Shown: positions 1 through 11,700 of the stretch, one piece after another | Layout of the letters: every line of letters begins with the position of its first letter | Position numbering within the stretch: position 1 is the first letter of the stretch | Assembly: GCA_024138015.1 (NCBI GenBank) | Contig: JAMXBB010000002.1 | Location: 9,481,183-9,545,182, forward strand | DNA: 64,000 nucleotides | Direction of reading: 5' to 3' | Source of the DNA: Lumnitzera littorea | Lineage: Eukaryota > Streptophyta > Magnoliopsida > Myrtales > Combretaceae | Program-made: the position numbers and the translations under genes | Notes under the pieces: generated by a model | The model's database searches: none | What the model saw: the letters and a program-made list of their open reading frames with translations, nothing else | Told to the model about the DNA's origin: nothing

Positions 1-325
1 CGAGCTTATTAGCCTTTAACTTAGGTTTATAAGAGGTGTTCCAGATTACAGAAGGATTAATAGGTCTAATAGTTTTGTTTGAAGTATGGTTATAGGGACT
101 GAAGTTGACTATATTAGCTGTTGCTGTACTAGCAGTCACAGCCCTTATAAATAGAAGTAAGAGAGAGAGAGTTGGTCAGTTGGTTAGTAAGAAAATATCT
201 TGTAAATGGTAAGGAAAACCCTAGCAGAGAGGACCGAGAGTTCATAGCTGGACTCTATGTAAGTTTTCCTTGGAATACCAATAAAATTACAAATTTTCCC
301 TACTAATTCAGCTGAGAACCTATCA
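1..325 (+). repeat. Partial 5' LTR of the outer gypsy element
   Basis: The sequence before the gag remnant has a TATA-like stretch (cttataaatag, about 147-157), then a pyrimidine/AT-rich leader and a possible LTR end at ...cctatca (about 325). A primer-binding-site-like stretch (attgatgccatctgtgg) follows at once. The LTR start lies outside the window and no matching 3' LTR is visible, so this is inferred from position and layout only. Confidence 0.4.
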
Positions 326-360
326 ATTGATGCCATCTGTGGACTTTTCTTCTCTGGCCA

Positions 361-1420
361 TGACGCAAATGGATTCTCGTGTTGAAGCAATTGAGCAGTC
401 TTTGCAAGATGTAGTTAGTACGGTTCAATCTCTTAATGATTGGATGGAAAGCCGTGTTGCTCTATTAGAAGCAGGGTTTTTTGGAGATTAAAGATATTTT
501 GAAGTCCTGAGCTTCGGATCGCACTTCGAAGCAGCCTGTGTTGGAGCAACGTGTTGAGTCGTCTTTGCAATCGACTCCTTTAGATTTGTCGAACACTCAG
601 GTCCCTATGGAGATCGATGAAATCTCATGTTTTGATCTTAATCGTTTATCCTTAGCTTATTTTAATGGATCTGAACCTCTTAGGTGGATTACTCAAGCTA
701 AGTAGTACTTTGAGCTTCATTAAATTAGATCAGATCGGAAAGTCGCCATTGCTTTCCTATACATGCAAGGTAGGGCTCTTTCTTGGATGCATGCATTACG
801 CCAATGTTATCCGGATCTAAATTGGGAGATGCTTGTGCATGAACTCTTAGTGCAGTTCGGTAGTAGAAATGCTGCTAACCCATTTGTTCCTTTGACACTC
901 CTCAAGCAAACTTCCTCTGTGGACGTTTATGTTGATGAGCTTGATGTGCTTCATGCACAAGTACTTTCAATGTTCAAAGAACAGGCCTTAGGCTATTTTT
1001 TGGGAGGCTTGCATGAGGAGTTATGTGTCTGTATATAGATGCTTCAACGACGAACAATTGCTTAAGCTGTGGATTTGGCTTTTAATATTGAGCAGGAATT
1101 TTCTGTGGGAATTTGTTTCAATTTGACTTCCTCGATCATGCCTTCTGCGAGTAAGATTGATTCTCATTCTCCACAATTTTCTCGTACTTTTTCTAATATT
1201 ACATGTCCTATGGACCATTTGATCTCTCAACCTCCTCGTCCAGTCCTCTCTTGGGAAGATTCTGGTCCCAAGCCCAGTTCTACTTCGACACCAGAGAACA
1301 GGTTTTATAAGGGCAACTAACAAATGACTTATGCTGAGTTTATCAATAAGAGGAATAAGGGATTTTGTTTTTGATGTGATCAGCCTTATTTTCCTTCTCA
1401 TGAGTGTGCTTTTAAATCCT
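361..1420 (+). pseudogene. gag remnant of outer gypsy element
   Basis: A coiled-coil-like start (MDSRVEAIEQSLQDV, about 371 onward) precedes a gag-type domain. Frame segments such as the one at 763-1038 (ALSWMHALRQCYPDLNWEM and the following LLVQFG) resemble the retrotransposon gag domain in which a Trp-rich segment is followed by a short RFG-like motif. Several in-frame stops and at least one frameshift interrupt it (for example the taa at about 489-491). It is a non-functional relic of the nucleocapsid-forming protein. The boundaries are approximate. Confidence 0.6.
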
Positions 1421-1584
1421 TGAGGGTGACTATTTTGGATGAAGAACCTGAATTAATTAATTTTGATGAAGAGGTCGTACATTCCTTACACTCATCCGAA
1501 CCTGATTCTCCTTGTATGGAGTTATCCTTATTGGCTTCTCAAGGATTTACTTCTCCTTTCACTTTGAAATTTTGAGGTGCATGT

Positions 1585-2097
1585 TCTTCTTTTCTTGTTG
1601 ATAGTGGCACTTCTCATAATTTTGCTTTTTAATCTTTGGTGGATAAACTGTCTCTAAAGTCTTCTCCTACTGCTACATTTTGGGTTCAGCTAGGGGATGT
1701 TCATTTTGTTACATCTAGTGGAGTGCGTAGAGGCCTTAAGATTCAAATTGATGATTATCCCGTGATTATTGATGGCTATGTTTTGGAGTTGAGGGATATT
1801 GATATAATTTTGGGTGTTGATTGGCTTCGAACTTTAGGTGAAATCAAAGTAGATTGGTATCAGCTTAGTATGAAAATTTCTTTTCAGGGGAGTGAGGAAC
1901 TCTTGAAAGCTGATCCTTCTCTTTTGAAGTTGAAAGTGTCATTGGCTGCTTTAACTAAACTTACTGATGTTGATTTTGTTGACTTGTTTGGTGCTGATAT
2001 GGTTGTGGATTCTCGTCTGTATTCCTTGTTGCAAGAGTTTGTTGTCGTTTTTTCTGAACTTCCTGGTTTGCCTCCTTCTAGAAGTACAGACCATCAT
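1585..2097 (+). pseudogene. Aspartic protease/linker remnant of outer gypsy pol
   Basis: The motif FLVDSGTSHNF near 1594-1626 is the active-site signature of retrotransposon aspartic protease (D-S/T-G). The open frame from 1636 to 2100 continues with the usual gypsy spacer, including DIILGVDWLRTLGEI, and ends at the segment preceding the RT domain (LPGLPPSRSTDHH), where the nested element interrupts it. A stop just after the catalytic motif (taa at about 1630) breaks the frame. Confidence 0.7.
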
Positions 2098-2562
2098 TGA
2101 TATGTTACCAAGAGCCCAAGCCCTTGTGTTGAGGGTTTATAGGAGAAAAAAGGCAGCAAATACAGGTAATGGACCAACAAATCTTGTTGGGCCAACTTCT
2201 TAAATAATAAAAATATATATAATGTGGGTGTGGCGTGTGTGATGTGTGTGGGGGATACTTGGGAATAAAGGAAATGAAATCTGGCTGAAAGTGGCCAAAT
2301 GAATATGCTGGGAGGACACTTGGCAGCATCCTAGCATTTTAGTTGGTTATAAAGAGGGAGGGCATGAAGTCAGTTGATATCACATGATCATTAGCTAACT
2401 GTGTTGCGTTATGCTGAGCTTTGAGCTTAGGTCTTCCCTTTGCTGAGTCTTACACTCAGGTTTGTCCCATTACTCTCTTGGGAATTTCTCTATAATTTAC
2501 CCTAAATTGCAGATTTTCTCTTCTCCAAGTGTATCATATTTTCAGTAATTTCTATTGGGTCA
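2098..2562 (+). repeat. 5' LTR of nested gypsy element
   Basis: A 465-bp LTR beginning TGATATGTTACC and ending GGGTCA. It matches 6672-7138 almost throughout, with scattered substitutions and small indels, including in a GT-rich tract near 2220-2250. A TATA-like box (gttataaagagg, about 2345-2356) suggests the promoter. Confidence 0.85.
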
Positions 2563-2590
2563 CATCTATTGGCACTGTCTTGAGGGAAAC
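2563..2590 (+). other. Possible primer binding site of nested gypsy element
   Basis: Directly after the 5' LTR lies attggcactgtcttgaggg. It resembles the tRNA-Asp-type plant PBS (TGGCGCCGTT...) only loosely, so the tRNA assignment is tentative. Confidence 0.35.
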
Positions 2591-2609
2591 GAAGCTCAGA
2601 AAGTGCAGG

Positions 2610-3240
2610 ATGACACGAATGGAACCACGGATGGCTGAATTGGAGAAGAACATTGCAGAAATGAAAGAGGAAATTGGTAATATTCAGCAGTGGGTAACTT
2701 CATTAGGCAAAGAACAGAAGGAAACCAATGGGAATCTCACAATTTTGCAAAATACAATGAATAAGATGCAGAAAATGGTTGAAGACTTGTAGATTGTGAC
2801 CTGTGACAATGGAACATTACCCAATGAGATTCCTCAAGCAATGTGAATAGGGGAAAACAGCAAGTGGCAGGAACTAATGTTACACAATTAGGTTCGGCCT
2901 TCGGGCGTGTTGGCGCCTGAAATGGATAGATCAGAAGATAATGCAGAATTCCAACTAAATGCTTCTTGTGTAGTAATTTCCTTTATTTGATGGTATTGAC
3001 CCAGCAAATTGGATCTTGATGACAGATCAATACTTTGAAGTTCAATGGACGCTAGAAGAGAGGAAAGTGGATTTGGTGGTTGTATGTATGAGGGGTAGAT
3101 GTGTACATTGGCTTTGGATGTTGAGGAAGTGCATATTAGATTTGGATTGGGAGATGATGGTATTTGGCACTGCTTGTGAGATTTTCGACCCCTTTCCCTT
3201 TCAACCAATCACCGATGTCCCAACAAATTCTTGAAATTGA
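2610..3240 (+). pseudogene. gag remnant of nested gypsy element
   Basis: A short open segment (about 2610-2790) encodes a predicted coiled coil (MAELEKNIAEMKEEIGNIQQ), typical of the N-terminus of plant gypsy Gag. A later segment (about 3000-3230) carries DQYFEVQWTLEERKVDL and CVHWLWMLRKC, matching the retrotransposon gag fold. Stops and a frameshift separate the pieces. Confidence 0.6.
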
Positions 3241-3404
3241 TAGTTACGGAAGAAGAAGCTACAGGGGATGGGGATGAGGATGAGTGGGTTAAAGTCGGGG
3301 GTTATGAAGGAAATGGATGAAGTAATTGATGCAGGGCAATACCAAAAGGTAACTTTGTCTTTGCTTGCTATGAAAGGATTTAATGGCCAAATACCATGAA
3401 ATTT

Positions 3405-3715
3405 CGAGGTAAGATTGATTCAACACCCTTAACTATTATGGTAGATAATGGAGTTTGCCACAATTAGTAGAAAAACTCTTGTTGCCAGTAACTACTACTC
3501 ATAAATTTAAAGTTACGCTTGGAGATGGGCTTAATATAATTTCAAGTGGCCGATGCCAATAAGTAAAAATAAAGGCTAGTGATATTGAGATTAAGGTTGA
3601 TTGTTTTGTGTTGGAATTGTGGGGAGTAGACTTGATTTTGGGTGTAGCATGGTTGTAGACATTAGGGGAAATGAAGTTTGATTGATTGCGATTAACCATT
3701 AAAATTCTGACAACA
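3405..3715 (+). pseudogene. Protease remnant of nested gypsy element
   Basis: A degraded copy of the DSG-type protease region reads MVDNGVCHN near 3438-3464, where the usual Ser of D-S-G is changed to Asn. It is followed by a decayed spacer ending in a DLILGVAWL-like segment (about 3630-3656). Several stops are present. Confidence 0.5.
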
Positions 3716-3849
3716 TGAGGTGAACAAATTTTAGTGAGGGACCCAGATCATGTCAATCTCTCAGCAAATTGGGGGATGTTGAAATTTGTAGTGTGTTGTG
3801 GTTGCTAGAATCAAGTATAGAATCAACAAGTGAGAATGTAGAACCGTGT

Positions 3850-4560
3850 ATCGAGGTACTATTGATTAAGTTTGTAGATGTATTTGAGAACAAAAAAGAA
3901 CTACCACTAGCCCACCCAAGTGATCATAAGATACCGTTGAAGCAAGGAAGAGAGCCTATTAATGTATGCTCATATCGCTACCTATTTACACAAAAGAACG
4001 AAATAGAAAAGATGGTTCAAGAAATGTTAAAAGCTGGTATAATACAACTAAGCTCTAGTCCTTATGCTAACCCTATAATTTTGGTTAAAAAGAAAGATGG
4101 ATCATGGTGATTTTGTGTTGATTATCGGGCACTAAATGATGCCACCATCTCGGATAAATACCCAATTCCGGTAATTGAAGAACTCTTAGATGAACTTCAT
4201 GGCGTCTCCATCTTTTCCAAGATTGATTTACGAGCTGGGTATCACCAAATTAAGGTGTTTGCAGATGACATCCACAAAACGGCTTTTAGAATGCACCAAA
4301 AGTATTACGAATTTCTAGTGATGCCCTTTGGTTTAACTAATAAACCTACCACCTTTCCAGCTGTGATGAATGATTTATTCAGGTCATTTCTAAGGCGATT
4401 CGTGCTTGTATTCTTCGATGACATACTCATTTATATTGCTGGAATCGAGGCACATATGAAGCATTTGCAGACTGTTTTGGAAGTGTTGAGCACTAACCAC
4501 TTTACAGCAAATAGAAAATAATGCCAATTTGGTCAATATGAGTTAGAATATTTGGAGCAT
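3850..4560 (+). pseudogene. Reverse transcriptase domain of nested gypsy element
   Basis: The Ty3/gypsy RT pattern is clear: SSPYANPIILVKKKDGSW, then (after an in-frame TGA near 4108) FCVDYRALNDA, FSKIDLRAGYHQIKV, LVMPFGLTNKP and the catalytic FFDDILIY at about 4411-4434. The two catalytic aspartates are kept, but the stop after the KKDGSW motif and another near 4519 break the polyprotein. In the intact family this enzyme copies the element RNA into DNA. Confidence 0.85.
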
Positions 4561-4679
4561 ATAATTTCAACTAAAGGAGTGCGGACTGATCCTAAAAAAA
4601 TTTAGAGTATCTTAAAGTGGCCACTTCCCACTTTGGTGAAAGGAGTATGAGGGTTCCTTGGATTGACCAGTTATTACTG

Positions 4680-5230
4680 AAAATTTATCAGACTATGGAA
4701 AAATGGCGAAACCTGTGACTGATTTACTGAAGAAAGATGGATTTGTATGGCCTCATGAAGCAGCTGAGGCATTCTATTCTTTGCAACAAGCCCTCGTTAC
4801 AGCCCCTGTCCTAGCCATGCTTGTTTTCTCTACACCTTTTGTTGTCGAATGTGATGCTTTAGAAAGAGGAGCAGGGGCTGTCTTGCAACAAAATAATGGG
4901 CCAATCACTTATTTTAGCAAGGTTTTGTCCAAAAAGACACTTAGCGAGTCAACATATGAAAAGGAGCTTATGGAACTTGTGTTAGCTATTCAACATTGGT
5001 GGCCGTATTTATTGGGTAGCAAATTTATTGTGAAAACTGACCAATGGAGTCTTAAGTACCTGTTAAAACAGTGAATTGCCTCTCTTGACCAGCAAAACTG
5101 GCTTTTCAAGTTGCTAGGGTATGACTTTGAAGTGCAATATAAATTTGAACAAGAGAACAAGGCCATTGATGCCTTGTCAAAGATGTTTGAAGAAGTGGAG
5201 CGTGTTGCAATAACAAGGCCGATCTAGACT
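4680..5230 (+). pseudogene. RNase H domain of nested gypsy element
   Basis: The open segment 4703-5074 carries the gypsy RNase H landmarks: VVECDALERGAGAVL (first Asp), STYEKELMELV (Glu) and KTDQWSLKYLL (Asp; the usual His of DHxSL is replaced by Gln). A stop follows at about 5072. A further frame continues to NKAIDALSKM (last Asp region) at about 5158-5187. Confidence 0.8.
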
Positions 5231-5340
5231 AATTTAGATGAAATTCAAAGAGCAGTGCAACAAGATCCTTATTTAGCTTCCAAGGTCTCTTACAAGATGG
5301 AAAAGATGCTGGAAAAGGATTCCATCTAGTTAATGGCCAA

Positions 5341-6380
5341 TTGTTACACAATAACAGGTTGGTGATTCCCACCAGTTCAAAGTGGGTTCAAGTCTTTCTT
5401 CATGAGTTTCATGACTCTCCCTTAGGTGGACATGCATGTTTCTTGAGGGCATATCAATGGATTGCCTCAAACGTCTATTGGGTGGGCATAAAAAGGGACG
5501 TAGCAGCATATGTGGCCACTTGTGCTATTTGTCAGCAGCAAAAATATCAAGCCTTGACTCCAGTTGGTCTCTTCTGTCCACTGCCTATTCCCGAAGCTAT
5601 TTGGGAAGACATTTCCTTGGACTTTGTTACAGGGCTTCCAAAATCTGGGAGATTTGATGTAGTACTTGCAGTTGTGGATAGACTATCCAAATATGCCCAT
5701 TTTTTGCTCTCTAAACATCCCTATACAACAAAGAGTATGGTGGAATTTTTCACTAAGGAAGTGGTGTGTTTGCATGGAATGCCAAAGATCATTGTAAGCA
5801 ATAGAGACTTGACATTTGTGAGTAATTTTTGGTGCGAATTATTCCAACAGCAAGGCACTAAATTGCACTTTAGCGCTTTGTATCATCTAAAGACAGATGG
5901 ACAAACGGAAGTGTTAACAGCACCCTTGAGTGCTATCTTAAATGCTTTTCTAGTGATCAGCCCAAGGACTGGGCATCTTGGATCCATTGGGTAGAATATC
6001 ACTGCAACACATCTTATCATACATCGACAAAGATGACTCCTTCTGAGGTAGTGTATGGTTGACCTCCACCTACTATTGTCTCTTTCTTAGATCGGGAAGT
6101 AGGCCAAGAAGCCTTACGTGTAGCTTTGCGGACTTGAGATGACATTTTACGCCAGTTGAAGCGGAATTTAACTCATGCACAGTCCCTTGCTTGTGACTCA
6201 GCAAATAAGCATCGCCGTCAAGTTGAATTTGCTGTCAGGGATTGGGTTTTCCTTAAGCTGCGCCCAGGTTTGAGTCAAAAGGTTCCTACCAAGACCTCTT
6301 CCAAGCTATCTCCACGTTTTTTAGGCCTGTTTCAGATCTTAGAAAGGATTGGACCAGTTGCATATTAAGCTCCAATTGCC
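5341..6380 (+). pseudogene. Integrase of nested gypsy element
   Basis: The zinc-binding HHCC region is visible (HEFHDSPLGGH ... CAICQQQKYQ, 5401-5550), followed by the DDE core: ISLDFVTGLP (first Asp), then IIVSNRDLTFVS, where the second catalytic Asp of the usual SDRD is Asn, and KTDGQTEV (Glu). The frame breaks near 5994; the C-terminal part continues in another frame (DWVFLKLRPGLSQK, KLSPRFLGLFQIL, 6156-6368). A second-Asp change plus frameshifts indicate a dead enzyme. Confidence 0.8.
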
Positions 6381-6459
6381 CGGTGATTGCAGAGTGCATC
6401 TGGTATTTCACATCTGCTGCTTAAGCGAGCTGTGGGCTCATTTCCTACTATGGAAGAGC

Positions 6460-6665
6460 TACCCTCACAACTATTTGAAGATGTTGATGTCATAGAACAG
6501 TTGTCGATTGCCATTTTAGGTAGAAGGTTCCGACTAGACAAGCAGAATTAGTCCTACAGCTGGCCTAATGACAAGATCAATCACCTCAGGAAGCTACATG
6601 GGTAGACACTGCCTCATCCAATTCCCCAACTTTTTCCTTGAGGACAAGGACCATCTTCAGGAGGG
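6460..6665 (+). pseudogene. Chromodomain-like C-terminal tail of nested gypsy pol
   Basis: Frame-shifted pieces after the integrase contain EATWVDTA (about 6589-6612) and FFLEDKDHLQEGG (about 6631-6669), matching the end of plant chromovirus-type Pol, where W..PEEATWE precedes a conserved F.LEDK tail just before the polypurine tract. The assignment rests on short motifs. Confidence 0.5.
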
Positions 6666-6671
6666 AGGAAT
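6655..6671 (+). other. Polypurine tract of nested gypsy element
   Basis: The purine-rich ttcaggagggaggaat abuts the start of the 3' LTR, the expected site for priming of second-strand DNA. Confidence 0.7.
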
Positions 6672-7138
6672 TAATATGTCACCAAGAGCCCAAGCCCCTG
6701 TGTTGAGGGTTTATAGGAGAAAAAAGGTGGCAAATACAGCTAATGGACCAACAAATCTTGTTGGGCAACTTCTTAAATAATAAAAATATATATAATGTGT
6801 GTGTGTGTGTGGCGTGTGTGATGTGTGTGTGGGATACGTGGGAATAAAGGAAATGAAATCTAACTGAAGTGGCCAAATGAATATGCTGGGAGGACATTTG
6901 GCAGCATCCTAGCATTTTAGTTGGCTATAAAGGAGGGAATGAAGTTAGTTGAGTATCACATGATCATTGGCTAACTACATTGCATTATGCTGAGCTTTGA
7001 GCTCAAGTCTTCCCTTTGTTGAGTCTTACACTCAGGTTCATTCCATTACTCTCCCGGGAATTTCTCTATAATTTGCCCTAAATTGCAGATTTTCTCTTCT
7101 CCAAGTATATTGTATTTCCAGTAATTTCTATTAGGTCA
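6672..7138 (+). repeat. 3' LTR of nested gypsy element
   Basis: A 467-bp copy of the LTR at 2098-2562; its first bases are TAATATGTCACC, so the usual TG has become TA. It ends in TTAGGTCA and is followed by the target repeat catca. Confidence 0.85.
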
Positions 7139-8500
7139 CATCAATCGTATTGTTCCTAAGGAGGGTAGGGGATTGATTAATGTGCGTTCATATCACTATG
7201 TATATGCTCAAAAAGATGAGATTGAAAAGATGGTCCATGACATGCTTATGGCAAGCATTATTCAACCTAGCTCTAGCCCTTATTATAGTCTAGTGATTTT
7301 GGTTAAAAAGAAAGATGAATTTTGGCGTTTTTGTGTGAACTATTGTGCTTTAAATGAAGCTATGGTTCTTAATCGTTTTCATATTCCAGTTATTGAAGAA
7401 CTACTTGATGAATTTTTTGGGGCTTGTGTTTTGCAAAATAGATCTTAAGGTTGGATAGCATCAAATTCATATTCATTTGGATGATATTTGTAAAACTCCT
7501 TTTCGCACGCATTAAGGGTATTATGAATTTTTAATTATGCCTATTGGTCTTATAAATGCCTTTGTTACTTTTCAAGCCACTGTGAATGCTATATTCTAGC
7601 CTTGTCTTTGTTGTTGTGTCTTGGTTATTTTTTTTTTTTTTATGATATCCTTGTTTATAGCAAGGACATGGATACATATTTACTCCATTTGCATGTGGTT
7701 ATATCTCTTTTGAGTGATCATTAGTTTGTGGCTAATCACAAGAAGTGTATTTTTGGAGGCTCTTCGATTGAATATTTGGGCCATATTATTTCTTCGGTTG
7801 GTGTGAGTATGGACCCAAGTAAAGTTGCTGCTATACTTAATTGGCCAATTCCAATCATACTTAAGGGAGTTAGGGGCTTTTTGGGGTTGTCCGGTTATTA
7901 TTGGAAGTTTATTAAGGACTATGGCCAACTTGCTCGTCCTTTGACTAATCTTCTTAAGAAGGATCAATTTTTCTGGACTGATGAAGCCTTGCTGTATTTT
8001 CGCAATCTGCAGCAAGCATTGACTAATGCTCCAGTCTTGGCTTTGCCTAATTTTGCTGAACAGTTTGTCATTGAGTGTGATGCGTCTGGTAGTTGTATTG
8101 GGGCTGTTTTGATGCAGAATAATCGGCCCATTACTTTTTACAGCAAAGCTTTATCTTCCCATACTCTTGCTAAGTCAGCCTATGAAAAGGAATTGATGGC
8201 TTTGGTAATGTCCATTACTCATTGGCGACCTTATTTGTTGGGAAGAAAATTTGTAGTTCAGACTGATCATAAGAGTTTATGCCATCTGCTTACTCAACAT
8301 ATCACTGCCACTGCCCAACAGCATTGGTTGTCTAAGTTGTTGGGGTATGATTTTGAGATTGTATATAAAAGTGGTCACACTAATACTGCTGCTGACTCTC
8401 TTTCTTGCTGCTGTGGATCTTTCTTGCTGTGCTGTTAGTGGTCCTTTATCTATTGAACCCTGTGAATTTACTGAGGCTCATAGATATTTAGCTCTTTTAG
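7139..8500 (+). pseudogene. RT and RNase H of outer gypsy element
   Basis: Resumes the outer element after the nested insertion. 7173-7448 holds the RT start (INVRSYHY, SSSPYYSLVILVKKKDEFW, FCVNYCALNEA). The middle RT is badly decayed (7450-7680), with a T-run near 7629-7641 and a degraded catalytic box (FFYDILVYSKD). From 7728 a long open frame covers the RT thumb (GGSSIEYLGHIIS) and a well-kept RNase H with all four acidic positions in context: VIECDASGS, SAYEKELMALV, QTDHKSLCHLL and NTAADSLS. The frame shifts near 8410 and the coding signal fades by 8500. No integrase follows. Confidence 0.82.
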
Positions 8501-8772
8501 TAGTGTTTGCAGAATTCTCAAGCTTAAATATTGTATTGCATGCAGTGTAGTTTGGCTGTTTCAGAATGCAAATGGTTAAAGAAAATAATAATAATAACAA
8601 TAAAAGCAAAGGAAAAAGCATAGGTGGGTAGTTGGATTGGAGCTTGAATGAAGGATCTACTGGCAAGAATTAACGAGTATATTCATAGATGTCATGTTGT
8701 GAGACTCAGATTTCTTCAATTTTTATTGTTTATACAGGATCCCTTAGGTTATTTCCTATTTGCTCTGTACAG

Positions 8773-11700
8773 GTGTCTATGCAGGGGACCCCTCTAAGTT
8801 GAGTATGAAAGCTGCATTTGGAAAAGTATGGAAATTAGAGCAAATTGGTGGAAGCATAATCGGTGGCACTTTCAAAACTATCCAAGAGAGGAATAAAGAA
8901 AAGAAGCCACCTCGAGATCCGTAATAATACATACCAGAGATTTACTTTAAAAACAATATTAATTATCTCCATCATTGTTTACATTGCCCAATTGGTCTCT
9001 GCAGGCGTTTACCCAAACCAAAGGGTCAGACAGTTGGTTCCTTCAGGAAGGGACTTATCATGTTGCCAAATGCCATTTCCAAGAGGTATTCTCTCTTGTC
9101 AAATACCATTTATGGAAATAATCATGCAGCTAGTAATTTTTCCTGCTCTTTGATTTAAAAAAAAAAAAACTTTACAGTTCTTATTTAATTTAATCTTAAT
9201 TTGGTGTCTGCATCTGGCAGTTTGGGAAGCAAGGTTAAATTGTCTTGGAAGCTATCAAATATCACAAAGTTGGATGATGGGAGATATAATTTAACTTATG
9301 AAACTCCAGAAGGTTTAGTCTCGTTGCAAGCAAAAACTGTGGTTATGACTGTTCCATCACATGTTGCTGGCAGTTTGTTGCGTCCTCTATCTGTAAGTTT
9401 CTTTCATATAAGGAACTTATGGTCTCTTTTTATCTTCCTTTATTATGCTAATTTATCTTTAAGTAACAATATGCTCAGGTAGTTATCATCCTTTTTCTTT
9501 TCTTTCTTTAAGTGATATTCCATGTGAGCTCTATAGCAGGCAAATAATCACCTTTTAGCAGCATGCATCATCATGGTTTTTCTTCCGTAATTTGTCATCT
9601 GCATTGCTAGTTCTAACTTTCTTGGGTAATGTCAGAATTTATATTAATAAAAATATAGAATCCAAGAAGGATATACAAGGAGAACCTAGTTTGTGATTCA
9701 CATTTACAAAAGAAAGGTATGTGAGTGACAAACAAGATTGGCATTAAAGCTCAAAACTATACATCAATATATGCTAAAATAACCCTAGCTAAGTTGGTAG
9801 CTGGAGTAGGAGTGTTTCCTGTTCACCTGGAATTCTTTTCTTTCCAAATTTGATAGCACACAATGGAGGGAACCTTTTTGCCTATCGGAGAGCCTAGACC
9901 GTTGAAGTTTTCCACAAAAGATGCCATAGAGCTAGCTAGGAGATAATTGGTCCTACAGGGGTGAGAGTTGACATTGGATATTTGCCCACACAATGCTTGT
10001 AAAATCGCAATTGATGAAGAGATGTTGGTGGTTTTCTTCCTCATTTGCACAAAGATAGCAGCAATTTTTTGATATTATACCCCAATGGAGTAGCTAATCT
10101 TGAGTTAGGAGTCTTTCTCTGATAGCGAGCCATAGGATGAAGGAGTGGTAGGGGGTGTTGCTCTTGTTCCAAACAATGGCTTGCTAAGGAGTGCTAGGGC
10201 ATTTCCTTCTTAGTAGGTTGTATGCTAACTTAATGGAGAAACCTTTGTTGGGGTCAGCTAACTAAGTAAACTCATCCTCCATACCTAACTTAGGTGTTGT
10301 CAAAGGAGGTAAGGTAGATTTGATGTTGTCCCTAGTATCCCCTTCTGGCCAATGCCAAGTAAGTCCCTCGATGATGTCACATTACCTTGCCTCTTTTCTC
10401 CAATTCATGGCATAAATGCTCCTCTCGCCTATCCAATTTACAATTAGGCTATTTGGGTGCCACGAATCATACCAAAGGGATATGTGCTTGCCATCTCCTA
10501 TCTTCTAAGGGAACAATTGTCTTGCCTAATACCTTGCTTGAAGAATTTTGCGCCAAGACTAAGATCATTGTGCCAAGTTTGGTATAGACAAAAAATTCTT
10601 ATCTTTTAGAATTTTATCACGTACCTATCTTGGCCAAAGGCCTTTACGATCTACATTCAAATGCCAAATGAGTTTCAATAGGGCTACTTTATTCCATAGG
10701 GTGATGTCCTTAATTCCCAAACCTTCTTCCCTCTTAGATAAGCATAGATTCTCCCAAGATACTTTAGCTCTAACTTTAGCCTTGTCTATCCCATTCTATA
10801 AGAACTGTAGCCTTTTAGTTTGTAGGTCTTTGAGGATTTTCTTTGAGAGGATGAATATGGATGCCCAATACACTTGTAAGGAGAAAAGCACACTCTTGAC
10901 CAATTGGAGACAATCGACGTAGGATAAGAATTTAGAAGTCCAATTGTTGATCCTTGCAGCGAGCCGTTCTAACAAATTGCGACAATGTGTATGGTTGATT
11001 CTTATAGAGATGAGTAGAACTCCCAAATGCTTCACCAATAGTTTACCTTCCTTAAAACCTGTATATGCCAAGATTTGAGCTTTAGTTGCTGAATCGACCC
11101 CACTAAAGAAGATATTGCTCTTGTATGCACTTACTTGGAGGTCTGAAAGAGCTGAGAAAGATTGTAAGCTTTGATGTATGAGGGAGACTGAGGTTAAGCC
11201 ATCCCTAGAAAATATGAGGAGGTCATCAGCAAAGTAAAGATGAGTGAGATTTCTTTTTTTATAGTGCCAATGATGTTTGAAGCCTTGGGTGGTGGTTACT
11301 TTGCGTAGAGAGCTTGAAAGTATCTTCATGACAAGGACAAAAAGATAAGGGAAAATAGAATCTCCTTGTCTTAGTCCTCGGTTACTAGTGAAGAACCCTA
11401 TTAGCTCTCCATTTAAGTAAAATAGAAAACTTTGGGGAGGATACGCATGCATGTACGAAGATGGAGGAAACTTTAGTGCCTTTAGTAGGCATTCCAAAAA
11501 AGCCCAGTTGACATGATCGTAAGCCTTCATGATGTCAATCTTAAGAGTACTTCTAGCCTCATGAGCTTCCTTATGGTAACCCTGCATAAGCTCTTGCACA
11601 GTAAGAATGTTATCAACAATTCTTCTACTTATAATGAAAGCGGATTGTTTTTTACCAATAAGGTTTGGTAGTACTTTTTGGATGCGGGTTGCAAGAATTT

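Larger units (their letters stand above)
2098..7138 (+). mobile_element. Nested Ty3/gypsy retrotransposon with two LTRs
   Basis: A 5.0-kb element lies between two closely similar LTRs (2098-2562 and 6672-7138). Domain order is gag, protease, RT, RNase H, integrase and a chromodomain-like C-terminal tail, which is the Ty3/gypsy order. The pentamer catca sits directly at both outer edges (2092-2096 and 7139-7143), as expected for a 5-bp target duplication; the exact terminus is ambiguous by one base. It sits inside the outer gypsy element in the same orientation. Multiple stops and frameshifts in pol show it is no longer autonomous, although the LTRs remain similar enough to suggest fairly recent insertion. 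Confidence 0.88.
1..8500 (+). mobile_element. Outer Ty3/gypsy retrotransposon, decayed and split by a nested element
   Basis: A gypsy-type element reads on the + strand from a partial 5' LTR at the window edge, through gag and protease remnants (about 361-2097), is interrupted by another retrotransposon (2098-7138), and resumes with reverse transcriptase and RNase H (7145-8499). The interrupted reading frame is recognisable on both sides: the left part ends in the conserved segment just before the RT domain and the right part starts with the RT beginning INVRSYHY. Integrase and a 3' LTR are not seen, so the 3' end is truncated near 8500, shortly before a PPOX exon. Frameshifts and stops make it non-functional. 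The right boundary is approximate. Confidence 0.8.

Noticed and set aside
1021..1401. 126-codon - strand open frame
   Set aside because: It lies antisense over the gag remnant of the outer gypsy element, and its composition has no domain. Treated as a shadow.
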